Origin: Tillandsia leiboldiana
Lineage: Eukaryota > Streptophyta > Magnoliopsida > Poales > Bromeliaceae
Direction: 5' to 3'
Length of the DNA stretch: 64,000 nucleotides
Assembly: GCA_029204045.2 (NCBI GenBank)
Contig: CM055068.1
Location: 35,541,345-35,605,344, forward strand
The first letter of the stretch is position 1. Every line of letters begins with the position of its first letter. Shown piece by piece: positions 41,380 to 54,029 of the stretch. Below the pieces are notes generated by a model. The model was given only the letters and a program-made list of their open reading frames with translations. It did no database searches and was not told the origin of the DNA. Position numbers and translations under genes: made by a program.

Positions 41380-41606
41380 CTGAACATGTCCCAAGTCCAG
41401 TTTTTGATTTTTATGCAATGAAAGATTCTTCCAAGTGTTTCTACACTACAAGAAGTATTCGGATCACACAAAATCTTTAGTAAAACATACCTGATCCTTT
41501 TGAATTCTTCTTTCTTGAGATTGAGTTAAATGATCCAACTTTCTTCACCTTCAATCTTCAAGACTTGAGACTTTCACGAAACTACGCCAACTCAAATTTC
41601 GTAACA

Positions 41607-41611
41607 ATTAA
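41607..41611. repeat. Target-site duplication ATTAA (right)
   Basis: Matches 22208-22212. Confidence 0.93.
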
Positions 41612-43574
41612 GTCATAAATGCTCTCAATCGGAGGATCATCATGGGGACGATGATTGATCCGGCAAGATTGATGTATGTGTCGCTCTCTTTTAGGATGAC
41701 GAGTCTCAAGTCATTAGTGTGGGGACACTGGAGCGAACGTACAGGTGGTTGTTATAGAACAAGGGCACTGAGCATGACCAATTACGAATAGTTACTTGGA
41801 TGTCTACTCTTTCGTCAGTAACTGATTCGATGTTGCAGTGGTACAACTGATCCTTAGACCTGCGACACCACGGCCATTCAGTATGAGGCTACTGTAGTTT
41901 GACTATGCAAACTCTGATCCTAGTCACGGGTCTTAGTAGTATATGTTGGCTGCAGTCGGTTCATATTAGGAATGGGTGTTTGTTTATAGGGGATCTATCG
42001 CTCTCGGTAGAGAGATAATTAGTCCTATGCTATTTGTAAGGAAAAGCTCAGAAATCCTCGGCCGGGGTAATATGGTTCATGGAAAGGTGTTTTCACGAGT
42101 AACCATATGAGCTTCTGTCCTATCAAATTTGTCATATAACGGGTGATGGGGTTTGACGAGTATTCCATGACCTCCACTCAGTTGGGACTATGCGATAGAA
42201 GGATTGTATTGTACGGTAACTGCACCTTGAGGTTCAGTCCAATATTCACTTCTGACTGGATTGCCACCATATGCTGCTAGGCGTCACTGGTGGATTGTGG
42301 GAACCAATAAGAATAATTATAGGCATATAATTATTATACGATGGAAGAATCAAAAGTGTTTGATCCATCAAAAGGAGTTTCGATGATGATGTCGATGGGG
42401 ATCGCATCATATCTCACTACCAGACAGAATTGAACCTATTAGGTCACACACATAAGGAATCGCGCATGATCGATATCAAGGAGATGATAAAGAAGTTTAT
42501 AGAATGGATTAATTATAATCACAATACTAAAGTTTACTAATCTATTAGTAAAAGGACTAATTTGCAATTATTGTAAATTAGAGGTATTTAAGTGCAAAAC
42601 TTGCATGGTGTATTTGCTAATTGTTAGTAAATATTTGGAGGACTTATGTGTAAATGTTACACACGTAGGATAATGGATAATCCAATCGGATTAGGATTCG
42701 ATTTAATTAGTTACTAGATTTTATCTTGAGATTTAATTTAAAAGATCTTTCTTTGTAACTAATTATAAGATTTAATTAGTTACTATATTTTAGGAGATCT
42801 TTCTTTGTAACCAATTATAAGATTTAATTAGTTACTAGATTTTATCTTGAGATTTAATTTAAAAGATCTTTCTTTGTAACTAATTATAAGATTTAATTAG
42901 TTACTATATTTTATGAGATCTTTTCTTTGTAACTAATTATAAGATTTAATTAGTTACTAGATCTTTCTTTGTAACTAATTATAAGATTTAATTAGTTACT
43001 ATATTTTAGGAGATCTTTTTGTAACTAATTATAAGATTTAATTTTGTTATAGCCGGCCAACTTCCTATTATAAGAATAGGTAGTACGTATGTGATACGTA
43101 ACAATTTTGGAGAAAGATAAAGTGGAAATTAATCAAGTCACGGAACGTGAGAAAACCCTAGCCGCCTATCCTCTCCCGTTTCCTAAAGTCCTCCATAATT
43201 AATCGTTCTCGATCTTCGGAAGATTGCTAGCACAATTAGAAGATTGATTCATCCTCCTTACATCGACGCAAGAATTAATTCGCGATCGGATCGCGAATCA
43301 AGGAGATCAATTTTTCGATCAAGGGCGTAATTCCGTGTGGACACAAGTAGAGGCCGGGTGCGTGCGCGGCTATCAAGGACGAACAATTTTTACCAACGAT
43401 CGTCGGCTTCGCGGTGATCTCGACCCGCGCAAGGTAAAAATTAAATCCTAATTGATGAGATCAATTAGATTACCTTTTTATGATCTAAAACAAAACATGA
43501 GGTGATCTTGGTTTAAGAAAAAATTTTAATTGCGTTTTTTTTCTTCCGCTGCGCATATTCGTATTTTTCTTACA
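41612..43574 (+). repeat. Copia 3' LTR, second part
   Basis: Matches 14779-16745, with scattered substitutions and one-base indels. Ends TTCTTACA before the TSD CACAG. Confidence 0.93.
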
Positions 43575-43579
43575 CACAG
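43575..43579. repeat. Target-site duplication CACAG (right)
   Basis: Matches 14575-14579. Confidence 0.93.
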
Positions 43580-43831
43580 TGCCCGCCGGTGCACGCTTCG
43601 TGCACCGGTCGCGCTCCCGACGCCATGGACCCTGTCCACGCTACAGTAAAATCCTGTTTTCCCCCCTATTCACCAAAAATACACAAAAATAGTGTATTTC
43701 ACACAGTTTTTTTTGCGCTGGATCCATTTTTTGCATCCGTTTTGCGCACCGAGGATTCCGACACACCGAAAAGGTGTCGTCGAGCTAATGGTCCAGTAAT
43801 AAACTACTGTACAAGAATACAGGTCCTCACA
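43580..43831 (-). mobile_element. LTR-like fragment interrupted by the copia element
   Basis: The reverse complement begins TGTGAGGACCTGTATTC, similar to the TGTGAGGTCCCGG start of the LARD LTR. It contains GTGCACCGG-rich sequence that continues at 14480-14574. Family and left boundary are not resolved. Confidence 0.45.
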
Positions 43832-44003
43832 CCAAAACTTGAAATGATTGTTTGTGCCTCTTCATACTGATGGCATCAAATTAAAAAATTATGTAGGCGA
43901 ATCCATACATAGTATTGAAATGTTGGCGTGCTTGTCCCACGATCGGCTTCCCATAGAGATACCGTCATCGCGAATGCGTCATTTCAAATTGGAGAACGAC
44001 GAG
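43832..44003. other. Flank of the solo LTR, left side, unassigned
   Basis: About 170 bp, ending with the TSD ACGAG (43999-44003); it continues at 59558. A plus-strand frame (LPIEIPSSRMRHFKLEND) is open but I do not recognise it. Confidence 0.4.
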
Positions 44004-44307
44004 TGTTACGGCTTTTTGTGTTGGCATATTTCGTGAGTTGAGTCGGAGTCTTGAAGTGATCAAATTATCAATCAACATTCAAAGACTTGGAGAAGATTCA
44101 ACAAGATCTCAAGTTGACACTCAGGTATGATTAATTTAATCATGGTGATTTAAGTACATTTACAATCATTGGAATCAGAAAATTATTGAAACCCGGTTTA
44201 GACGTGGTTTTGGGAACTTGGTTTTTAACTCACAACTTATTCTAAGTTTGAATTCCGGTACTCGGTCTATTTTGGATAAAACTTATCTTGAAAAAATCAG
44301 TTTTTAC

Positions 44308-44475
44308 ATTGAGTACCCGAACCACACTTTGAGTTCCTCAAACCCGACATAGGATTTTCTGTAATTTTCATTGAGTACCGAAACACAGTTTTGAGTACCG
44401 GAACACAATAGGAAAATCTGTGTTCTGCGTCATTGAGTACCGGAACCCATTATTTAGTACCGGTACACAATGCCA
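44308..44475 (+). promoter_or_regulatory. GAGTACCGGAAC repeat array upstream of TATA in LTR B
   Basis: Six copies of TTGAGTACCGGAACACA or variants (44310, 44330, 44370, 44390, 44431 and 44451), the last containing the perfect palindrome GTACCGGTAC. It sits about 50 bp upstream of TATA, the same place as the GATCCGGATC array in the other family. Confidence 0.7.
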
Positions 44476-44520
44476 TGTCGTGATAAGATTGCTAAACCGG
44501 CTCTAATTAGTTTCCAAAGG

Positions 44521-44530
44521 TTATAAATAG
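44521..44530 (+). promoter_or_regulatory. LTR B TATA box
   Basis: TTATAAATAG followed by TACTTAGGGTTTCTC. It corresponds to CTATAAATAG of the other SIRE-like family. Confidence 0.75.
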
Positions 44531-44741
44531 ATACTTAGGGTTTCTCGAGAACTACTGATCAATTCAGAAACACTCGAGAGCAACCCTAGAGGCTGATTTT
44601 ATCGTTCTTCTCTTTAGCCTCTTCTAGGTCAATTCGACGGTTCTTCCAAGACATACTTTTTGTCGAATTGATCTAGTCTTTGCTTAGAGATTCCATCTAT
44701 GGTTCTTCAATGTTAATCTAAGCAAAGGATCACCATCGAAG

Positions 44742-44746
44742 CCTAT
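44742..44746. repeat. Target-site duplication CCTAT (left)
   Basis: CCTAT precedes TGTCACGCCCCGAG at 44747 and recurs at 59119-59123. Confidence 0.92.
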
Positions 44747-45785
44747 TGTCACGCCCCGAGTTTTGAAAAGCAGGCTAAATTTTTTTTTTTTTTTTTTAAA
44801 TCAGAGTTCGCAAACCAGGCGTAACAGACCGCCACATGTATAGTAAATTCCCTGCCCAACTGGACAGATCCTTTCCTATACATGCACGGCTAAACATAAT
44901 CAGTCAATATCAGAGTAGTCTAAACTACGCATGCAAGACTAGTCAATTTATAATAATTAAACTGAAATGCGGAAAATAAATATACTGACTACAAAGGGGT
45001 CGATACTATCGCAATCGTCTCACCAACGTGTCCCGACATCCCATCACCCAGCGACCTGAAAAACAGTCACCCAGGGGTGTGAGATACACCGGAGTGTATC
45101 CCAGTGGGCACGACGAGCCGAGAAATAGCTAATCGTACCTACTGGGTACTAAAATCTGCGGATAGTAGATAAATCAATAGGTAACAGCTGATAAAGGAAG
45201 CAAGACTGGCAAGAAGCATAAATCAAGTTACTGAACATAATGAGTGCCAAATAGCAGATAATCAAGAACAAGGGAGCTACAGATAATAAGTGCTGGAAAT
45301 CATGCTATAACTGAAACGACAAATCAGACAAGCTGGAATATGGAAATATAGTTATGCATCAACATAAAGAACAGCAGCTACTAACCGATGCCACTATTGG
45401 TCACGGGGACCTCAGGCGAAGATGTCTATGCCGCGCCAATCATAATCATCCTGGATTCCACCTAGCAGAACTGAACCGCAACCCCGTACCATTGATATAG
45501 CCAAGAGGATCCTCGTACCAAAAGGTACAGCCAAGAGTTTTCCTCATATCGGTACAACCAAGGGGCTCCCCGTACCCAATGATACAACAAGAGGGGCAAG
45601 CTCACGGGTCAAGCAGACCCTTTACCGGTAAAGAACGCAATGTGGGGGATCAATCCCACAGCGTACGCGAACGAACAGTAGGTGTACAATCATCACAACG
45701 CAAAATGCTAGATCTCACGGTCCACAGACCGGGTAATCGGCAAACTGCCGGAAATCCCCACAGGGATGCAGATGTCTATAAATCA

Positions 45786-45925
45786 ATCATATATCATGCA
45801 GTCTGTATATCAATCATATATCAATCATAGGGTGCATATGTCTGTATATCAATCATAGGATGCATATGTCTGTACATCAATCATAGGATGCATATGTCTG
45901 TATATCAATCATAGGATCTATCATG
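45786..45925. repeat. 31-bp tandem repeat (TGTATATCAATCATAGGATG)
   Basis: About four units of TATGTCTGTATATCAATCAT plus AGGATGCA. Repeated in the other LTR copies near 50878-51015 and 55966-56105. Confidence 0.85.
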
Positions 45926-46799
45926 CATATCTGAATAAAACAGTATGACAAGTGACGTGGAACTAGCAGGAATAACCATGAACAGATAAGATCATCAAGC
46001 TAATCATGAACAGGTAAAATCATCAGGCTGATCAATAACAGGTGTCCGACTGGACTAAAGCAAACAGAGGGCCGAATAGATCAAACCCGGGCCGAAGTTA
46101 ACCCACCTGAATATAGGCGGTCCAACGACTCCAACAGAAGGCTCGTGGGCCGGAGTCAGACTGCAGGGACCTGAACAGAAAGTGGAGTCAGTAACCGATT
46201 CACCCGTACCCATCCCGACAACAGAACAATAGCATGTTGCTTATACGGGGAAACTTAGCCGACACTAGGCCTAAACCGGAGTTCCCGAAAACCACCGAAT
46301 CATTAGATATAACCGGCCAACGGTCTCCAAATATCAGACATCTGCCAAACCAGAAACGCGATCTCGCGCCGAAGTCCGTAAAATCGGCGATTTTGCCGTT
46401 TTACGATACCGTATCCGAATTCCGCTCAACTGGGGTCTACAGAAATTTAAACAAAATGCCTAGTCGGTGTGTAATTACTGTCTAAAGACAGCCATGATGT
46501 TACTTTTGCATTTAGGTACCAGATACAATCTAAAATTGCATAAAATCATAGCTTTGACCACCGTTTTCACTCGATCTCCCAATCCGGGACGTTTTTGACT
46601 AAACCGTAAATTGCAGTAGGTGAATCTCGCTGCGAGCTAACCCGTGCTCACTGTTTTGAGTGGACACGCAACCCGAAAACACAGTCGGGTCTATGATTAT
46701 CTAGTTTGCAAGAGCTTGGTTTACCACCTTAACCTAACTACTTGATCAATTCATTATAACGCACAAGCATCATGTTCAGGAAGGTCTACAGGGCAGAGT

Positions 46800-47790
46800 G
46801 CTCACCTCAGGTGTGCCGTAGGCTCGCCGGAAAGATCGCCGGAGCAAGGTGATGAGATCTCCAACCTAGCTAGAGCTCGGTTTGGCCGAGTCTTGATCAG
46901 CTCGGGTCCTAGGCTTTAGCAGAGGCGAGCAGCAGTAGGAGAGTGCTCAAGGAGGTGGCTCGGTCACTTCCCGACCCGACGCCGGCGACTCCAAGCGGCG
47001 GTCGGCCGGGACTCAAGTTCTTCGGCCACCTATAGAGCAACAATGGCAGGTTTGCTAAAAGAGTTCATTGCCCCCCATGCAAGGCATGGATGAAATGCTC
47101 TCGACCAGGAGACCTTACCTGGGTGGTCGGTCGGCCTCTGGAACCAGCGGCGGCGGCCGGAGGGGGAGCTCGGGTTGCCCATAAGGTGCAACTACAGAGG
47201 TAAGCGGGCTTTCGTTAGAAGCCCCATGCAAAAGCTTTGGAGGCTTCCCATGGACAAAATAAATATGACTGGGCAGCTTACCGGCGGTGGGAAGCTCCGG
47301 CGGCGCGCGGCGGCGGAGCTCGGCCGAGTTCCAAGACCTCTTATGGCGGATCTTTAACCGCGGACTTCGAGACCCAAGCAAGGGCACAGGAGGGTTCCTC
47401 TAGGTGCTGCGAAGCTTGCCATGGGTGTTGCCGGAGGCGAGGGGCACCGGCGGCGCCGGGCGGCGAAGCTCGGCCGTGAGGAAGACGACCTGGATCTAGG
47501 GCACGCCCGCACCGCCTTGATCCTCAACCGATGATCCTCAAATTTTGTGGAGCGGCTGCAGTCGACCAGAGGACCCTTCCCAACGTGGCTGATCTCGCTC
47601 CAAGCGGTCGGATGAAGTCCCCGTGTAGATCTGGCCGGATCTTGGGTTCCGCCGGCTTGGTTGCTCAGGCCGGTGTTCCAGGGCACGGCTGGCTTCGGGG
47701 CTTCGGAGGAATCATGTTCTTGACGTCAGTAAATGACTGCATGGGTTTAGGACCCGACAAAAACACGAGAGGAAGAGACCTTACCTCGTC
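46800..47790 (-). other. GC-rich modules with repeated splice-donor-like ends
   Basis: On the minus strand, GC-rich stretches end in GACGAGGTAAGGTCTC (about 47774-47789), CCGGTAAGCTG (about 47276-47286), ACCCAGGTAAGGTCTC (about 47107-47122) and CCTGAGGTGAGC (46800-46811). The first and third share AGGTAAGGTCTC. No clear acceptors are seen. It resembles exon-plus-donor units downstream of the TATA; I cannot say whether they are used. Confidence 0.4.
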
Positions 47791-48106
47791 GGGAAGGAGG
47801 AGAAGAGGAAGATTGCCCGCGGCGGCGCACGGCGGCGCGAGGCGCCGGGGTTACTTCAGCCCGGTTGCGACTCCACAAGGAAACCCTCTGGACCAGGTTT
47901 CGAGGGTCAGCACCCTCTCCAGCACTCTCCTCTCCTTCGCAACCGAGAGGAGTAGAAAGGATCTTGCTCTCCACCTTCTCCGGCGACGAGGGTCGGCGGC
48001 CGGTGCGGGGAAGCTCCGGGGGGTGCGGCCGAGATGAGGAGGTTTGTTGCGAGTGCGGCTGAAGGCTAAGGCTACGAGGCTTATGGCTTGGAAACCCTAG
48101 CTAATA

Positions 48107-48118
48107 CATATATATACA
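48107..48118 (-). promoter_or_regulatory. Giant LTR TATA region
   Basis: TATATATATGTATTAGCTAG on the minus strand, followed by CTAGGGTTTCC, a sequence common in plant gene leaders. Likely the LTR promoter. Equivalent copies lie near 53195 and 58284. Confidence 0.55.
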
Positions 48119-48940
48119 CATATGTGCACAATTGCAACATAGTCCCTCTAGCTTCAGCATTTACTGTCCAGCCCCTCACGGCAAACTCTTCTCACATCCA
48201 GGTCCCTCTCCAAGTCGTGGCACGCAATCCGAGGCAAGAAATCTAGGGTCCATTGTGCAAAAAGCTGTATTTTAGCCGTATTTCATGCTTTTCGAGACAA
48301 CCGGATGGTCAAACTGAAAATCTGACACCGCCACGACGTCCGGCTCGACGAAACCTATCAGGTAGCGATTTTGGTTCGTTAAAATTTCGCTCCAGAATTT
48401 TTAAATTCCATCCTATACTGTAAATTATACAGTTCGGCACGCGTTACGATGCCTTAGGGTCGCCAGACGGAAATTCCGTCAGTGCCATTGTGTTCAGAAC
48501 GTCGAAACGGATCAAAACGACTACCTGAATCACTATGTTCGGGTTCCGAACAGTGAATTAGTCAGCGTTGCAACCGCCGGAGTCCCGAAATTGAGGTCTA
48601 CTGTTCATCTACAGTGGCCACTTAAGTGACACTGTGCGCAGGCACTGTTACATTGGTCGCGGTTATTCACCCGCTTCTTCATCGATTTCTGGAAGATCCG
48701 ACCGTCAGATCGAAAAGTGCTGAATATGAATCTCGCTCAGTTCGACGAGACGATCGCAACGGTCAATTCGGATTTCCAAGATCATGTCTGGATTGGAAAG
48801 TAGCCTTTTTATCTAGTGCAAAGTGCGACTTGCACACTGGCGATTGACCATATAGGTCAGCACAAATCTCTTGACTTCAAAACCAGCGCAAACTTCACTT
48901 TTAATTCATTTATTAAAATAAAATATTTCGAGTTTCTACA

Positions 48941-49838
48941 TCACTTACAACTTAAAAGAAGTTTCGTCCCTGAAACTTACAACTTAAAAAAAAAAAGTTT
49001 TATTCCCGGAGCTTACAACTTAGAGTCACACCCTAGGGAATGCTTATATTAATTTATTCGAGGGCTACGAAATCAGTCGCAAGGTATCGGCAACTCTAAG
49101 GCTACTAATTTAAACCCAATCTGATACTCCCCATTACAGGGCAGAGTATTTCCTCAGTTCTTTCGACAGTACGTTGTCTGCAGCCAACGTGCTTACCAAA
49201 AGAAAAGCGAAATACCATAAATCTGTCGCCAACATCTAGTTGGGGACACAACTCCCATCAGAAGGTATATCACATACCTCCCAACACAGTCTCCATGCTA
49301 ACGACATCACCTTTATCAAGGATTACTACCACCTCGTGGTCATAAATATCACCCTGACTAACTCATAGGAGCGTCTACGTCGGTCCACAAAATCTGTGCA
49401 AAAGGTAGGGCCAATTTGAATCCATCCCAAAACAGGGTTACTATCGGGCCCATAGGCCACTGAATTATGACACGGGGATACTGAAGGATCAACAACTTGT
49501 TCAACCTCTGGGCAAACTGTGAGGCTGGTGCAATAATAGCAGTCATCTGCTGCTGCGCCATCAGCTAGACGTTTACGACAAGAACGATAGTCAATCCTTC
49601 AACCACATGTACTGTAACTGATCTGAGCCCTCTGGCTCCACCGAAACATCAAGCCCACGGCCGAAACCATGACCGCGGCTAACCCCGTACTAACAACGAT
49701 CCCCAAAACGAAACACACCTAAGCTCCAAACCACTATGCCAAAACCCAGCGCTCTCTCGTGAACACAAGTCATCCTAGGGTTCGTTCTTAACCAAATACG
49801 TAGGTATCGTGTACCTATTGCTCTGATACCATCTAATC
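48941..49838 (-). other. Internal region 1 of the giant-LTR element (898 bp)
   Basis: Begins, on the 3' side, with the pol-end stub (minus strand FRDETSFKL) duplicated around an A-rich run at 48950-49020, and ends with the PBS. A minus-strand ORF (49358-49561, MAQQQMTAIIAPASQFAQRL) might be a scrap of Gag but is too short to assign. Confidence 0.7.
49820..49831 (-). other. Primer-binding site (initiator tRNA-Met)
   Basis: The minus strand reads TGGTATCAGAGC, 7 bases from the LTR start at 49839. Confidence 0.9.
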
Positions 49839-52800
49839 TGTCACGCCCCGAGTTTTGAAAAGCAGGCTAAAATTTTTTTTTTTTTTAAATCAGAGTTCGC
49901 AAACCAGGCGTAACAGACCGCCACATGTATAGTAAATTCCCTGCCCAACTGGACAGATCCTTTCCTATACATGCACGGCTAAACATAATCAGTCAATATC
50001 AGAGTAGTCTAAACTACGCATGCAAGACTAGTCAATTTATAATAATTAAACTGAAATGCGGAAAATAAATATACTGACTACAAAGGGGTCGATACTATCG
50101 CAATCGTCTCACCAACGTGTCCCGACATCCCATCACCCAGCGACCTGAAAAACAGTCACCCAGGGGTGTGAGATACACCGGAGTGTATCCCAGTGGGCAC
50201 GACGAGCCGAGAAATAGCTAATCGTACCTACTGGGTACTAAAATCTGCGGATAGTAGATAAATCAATAGGTAACAGCTGATAAAGGAAGCAAGACTGGCA
50301 AGAAGCATAAATCAAGTTACTGAACATAATGAGTGCCAAATAGCAGATAATCAAGAACAAGGGAGCTACAGATAATAAGTGCTGGAAATCATGCTATAAC
50401 CGAAACGACAAATCAGACAAGCTGGAATATGGAAATATAGTTATGCATCAACATAAAGAACAGCAACTACTAACCGATGCCACTATTGGTCACGGGGACC
50501 TCAGGCGAAGATGTCTATGCCGCGCCAATCATAATCATCCTGGATTCCACCTAGCAGAACTGAACCGCAACCCCGTACCATTGATATAGCCAAGAGGATC
50601 CTCGTACCAAAAGGTACAGCCAAGAGTTTTCCTCATATCGGTACAACCAAGGGGCTCCCCGTACCCAATGATACAACAAGAGGGGCAAGCTCACGGGTCA
50701 AGCAGACCCTTTACCGGTAAAGAACGCAATGTGGGGGATCAATCCCACAGCGTACGCGAACGAACAGCAGGTGTACAATCATCACAATGCAAAATGCTAG
50801 ATCTCACGGTCCATAGACCGAGTAATCGGCAAACTGCCGGAAATCCCCACAGGGATGCAGATGTCTATAAATCAATCATATATCATGCAGTCTGTATATC
50901 AATCATATATCAATCATAGGGTGCATATGTCTGTATATCAATCATAGGATGCATATGTCTGTACATCAATCATAGGATGCATATGTCTGTATATCAATCA
51001 TAGAATCTATCATGCATATCTGAATAAAACAGTATGACAAGTGATGTGGAACTAGCAGGAATAACCATGAACAGATAAGATCATCAAGCTAATCATGAAC
51101 AGGTAAAATCATCAGGCTGATCAATAACAGGTGTCCGACTGGACTAAAGCAAACAGAGGGCCGAATAGATCAAACCCGGGCCGAAGTTAACCCACCTGAA
51201 TATAGGCGGTCCAACGACTCCAACAGAAGGCTCGTGGGCCGGAGTCAGACTGCAGGGACCTGAACAGAAAGTGGAGTCAGTAACCGATTCACCCGTACCC
51301 ATCCCGACAACAGAACAATAGCATGTTGCTTATACGGGGAAACTTAGCCGACACTAGGCCTAAACCGGAGTTCCCGAAAACCACCGAATCATTAGATATA
51401 ACCGGCCAACTGTCTCCAAATATCAGACATCTGCCAAACCAGAAACGCGATCTCGCGCCGAAGTCCGTAAAATCGGCGATTTTGCCGTTTTACGATACCG
51501 TATCCGAATTCCGCTCAACTGGGGTCTACGGAAATTTAAACAAAATGCCTAGTCGGTGTGTAATTACTGTCTAAATACAGCCATGATGTTACTTTTGCAT
51601 TTAGGTACCAGATACAATCTAAAATTGCATAAAATCATAGCTTTGACCACCGTTTTCACTCGATCTCCCAATCCGGGACGTTTTTGACTAAACCGTAAAT
51701 TGCAGTAGGTGGATCTCGCTGCGAGCTAACCCGTGCTCACTGTTTTGAGTGGACACGCAACCCGAAAACACAGTCGGGTCTATGATTATCTAGTTTGCAA
51801 GAGCTTGGTTTACCACCTTAACCTAACTACTTGATCAATTCATTATAACGCACAAGCATCATGTTCAGGAAGGTCTACAGGGCAGAGTGCTCACCTCAGG
51901 TGTGCCGTAGGCTCGCCGGAAAGATCGCCGGAGCAAGGTGATGAGATCTCCAACCTAGCTAGAGCTCGGTTTGGTCGAGTCTTGATCAGCTCGGGTCCTA
52001 GGCTTTAGCAGAGGCGAGCAGCAGTAGGAGAGTGCTCAAGGAGGTGGCTCGGTCACTTCCCGACCCGACGCCGGCGACTCCAAGCGGCGGTCGGCCGGGA
52101 CTCAAGTTCTTCGGCCACCTATAGAGCAACAATGGCAGGTTTGCTAAAAGAGTTCATTGCCCCCCATGCAAGGCATGGATGAAATGCTCTCGACCAGGAG
52201 ACCTTACCTGGGTGGTCGGTCGGCCTCTGGAACCAGCGGCGGCGGCCGGAGGGGGAGCTCGGGTTGCCCATAAGGTGCAACTACAGAGGTAAGCGGGCTT
52301 TCGTTAGAATCCCCATGCAAAAGCTTTGGAGGCTTCCCATGGACAAAATAAATATGACTGGGCAGCTTACCGGCGGTGGGAAGCTCCGGCGGCGCGCGGC
52401 GGCGGAGCTCGGCCGAGTTCCAAGACCTCTTATGGCGGATCTTTAACCGCGGACTTCGAGACCCAAGCAAGGGCACAGGAGGGTTCCTCTAGGTGCTGCG
52501 AAGCTTGCCATGGGTGTTGCCGGAGGCGAGGGGCACCGGCGGCGCCGGGCGGCGAAGCTCGGCCGTGAGGAAGACGACCTGGATCTAGGGCACGCCCGCA
52601 CCGCCTTGATCCTCAACCGATGATCCTCGAATTTTGTGGAGCGGCTGCAGTCGACCAGAGGACCCTTCCCAACGTGGCTGATCTCGCTCCAAGCGGTCGG
52701 ATGAAGTCCCCGTGTAGATCTGGCCGGATCTTGGGTTCCGGCGGCTTGGTTGCTCAGGCCGGTGTTCCAGGGCACGGCTGGCTTCGGGGCTTCGGAGGAA

Positions 52801-54029
52801 TCATGTTCTTGACGTCAGTAAATGACTGCATGGGTTTAGGACCCGACAAAAACACGAGAGGAAGAGACCTTACCTCGTCGGGAAGGAGGAGAAGAGGAAG
52901 ATTGCCCGCGGCGGCGCACGGCGGCGCGAGGCGCCGGGGTTACTTCAGCCCGGTTGCGACTCCACAAGGAAACCCTCTGGACCAGGTTTCGAGGGTCAGC
53001 ACCCTCTCCAGCACTCTCCTCTCCTTCGCAACCGAGAGGAGTAGAAAGGATCTTGCTCTCCACCTTCTCCGGCGACGAGGGGCGGCGGCCGGTGCGGGGA
53101 AGCTCCGGGGGGTGCGGCCGAGATGAGGAGGTTTGTTGCGAGTGCGGCTGAAGGCTAAGGCTACGAGGCTTATGGCTTGGAAACCCTAGCTAATACATAT
53201 ATATACACATATGTGCACAATTGCAACATAGTCCCTCTAGCTTCAGCATTTACTGTCCAGTCCCTCACGGCAAACTCTTCTCACATCCAGGTCCCTCTCC
53301 AAGTCGTGGCACGCAATCCGAGGCAAGAAATCTAGGGCCCATTGTGCAAAAAGCTGTATTTTAGCCGTATTTCACGCTTTTCGAGACAACCGGACGGTCA
53401 AACTGAAAATCTGACACCGCCACGACGTCCGGCTCGACGAAACCTATCAGGTAGCGATTTTGGTTCGTTAAAATTTCGCTCCAGAATTTTTAAATTCCAT
53501 CCTATACTGTAAATTATACAGTTCGGCACGCGTTACGATGCCTTAGGGTCGCCAGACGGAAATTCCGTCAGTGCCATTGTGTTCAGAACGTCGAAACGGA
53601 TCAAAACGACTACCTGAATCACTATGTTCGGGTTCCGAACAGTGAATTAGTCAGCGTTGCAACCGCCGGAGTCCCGAAATTGAGGTCTACTGTTCATCTA
53701 CAGTGGCCACTTAAGTGACACTGTGCGCAGGCACTGTTACATTGGTCGCGGTTATTCACCCGCTTCTTCATCGATTTCTGGAAGATCCGACCGTCAGATC
53801 GAAAAGTGCTGAATATGAATCTCGCTCAGTTCGACGAGACGATCGCAACGGTCAATTCGGATTTCCAAGATCATGTCTGGATTGGAAAGTAGCCTTTTTA
53901 TCTAGTGCAAAGTGCGACTTGCACACTGGCGATTGACCATATAGGTCAGCACAAATCTCTTGACTTCAAAACCAGCGCAAACTTCACTTTTAATTCATTT
54001 ATTAAAATAAAATATTTCGAGTTTCTACA
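49839..54029 (-). repeat. Giant LTR copy 2, shared middle LTR (4191 bp)
   Basis: Same ends and contents as copy 1, with scattered substitutions. Confidence 0.9.

Larger units (their letters stand above)
22213..41606 (-). mobile_element. SIRE-like Ty1/copia element as an LTR-internal-LTR-internal-LTR array
   Basis: Three LTR copies (22213-23555, 32081-33414, 40265-41606) alternate with two internal regions (23556-32080 and about 33415-40264), all in minus orientation and flanked by a single ATTAA TSD pair. Each internal unit reads, in the sense direction, PBS, long gag, pol without protease, an internal promoter, an extra ORF and the PPT; the last is lost in the gap for the second unit. The single TSD pair means one insertion that became a two-unit array by unequal recombination, inserted as a tandem, or was misassembled. 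SIRE-like assignment is inferred from the long two-knuckle Gag and the extra ORF after pol. Confidence 0.88.
40265..41606 (-). repeat. SIRE-like LTR copy 3, the 5' LTR of the array (1342 bp)
   Basis: Nearly identical to copy 1. TATA at 41022-41031, palindrome array at 41097-41379, hairpins at 40568-40744. Confidence 0.93.
14580..43574 (+). mobile_element. Ty1/copia retrotransposon with nested SIRE-like insertion
   Basis: The order is 5' LTR (14580-16745), PBS (16747), leader, gag-pol (18232-21999), PPT and 3' LTR (22014-22212 then 41612-43574). The 3' LTR is split by a 19.4-kb element. The LTRs are about 2166 and 2162 bp and differ at a small number of sites, so the insertion is fairly young. 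Two in-frame amber codons and loss of the Gag zinc knuckle make this copy defective. I do not assign a lineage within copia. Confidence 0.92.
44747..48940 (-). repeat. Giant LTR copy 1 (4194 bp)
   Basis: Runs from TGTCACGCCCCGAGTTTTG to GAGTTTCTACA. It contains an A/T homopolymer near 44780, a 31-bp tandem repeat at 45786-45925, the motif AGGTGGGT (minus) at 46099-46110, GC-rich modules with donor-like GGTAAG (46800-47790) and a TATA region at 48107-48118. Short ORFs (up to 168 codons) recur in all three copies only because the LTR is repeated. Confidence 0.9.

Noticed and set aside
22213..41606. Two separate insertions of the SIRE-like element side by side
   Set aside because: There is a single TSD pair (ATTAA) at the outer ends and no duplication at the middle LTR.
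45480..45585. Another hairpin array in the giant LTR (CCAAGAGGATCCTCGTACC and similar)
   Set aside because: The palindromes (GAGGATCCTC, GGGGCTCCCC) leave loops too small for RNA hairpins and only three units exist; it may be a variant of the same idea, but support is weak.
47531..48037. 168-codon ORF present in all three giant LTRs
   Set aside because: Repeated presence reflects repeated LTRs, not independent conservation; it is antisense to the element and lies in a GC-rich stretch.
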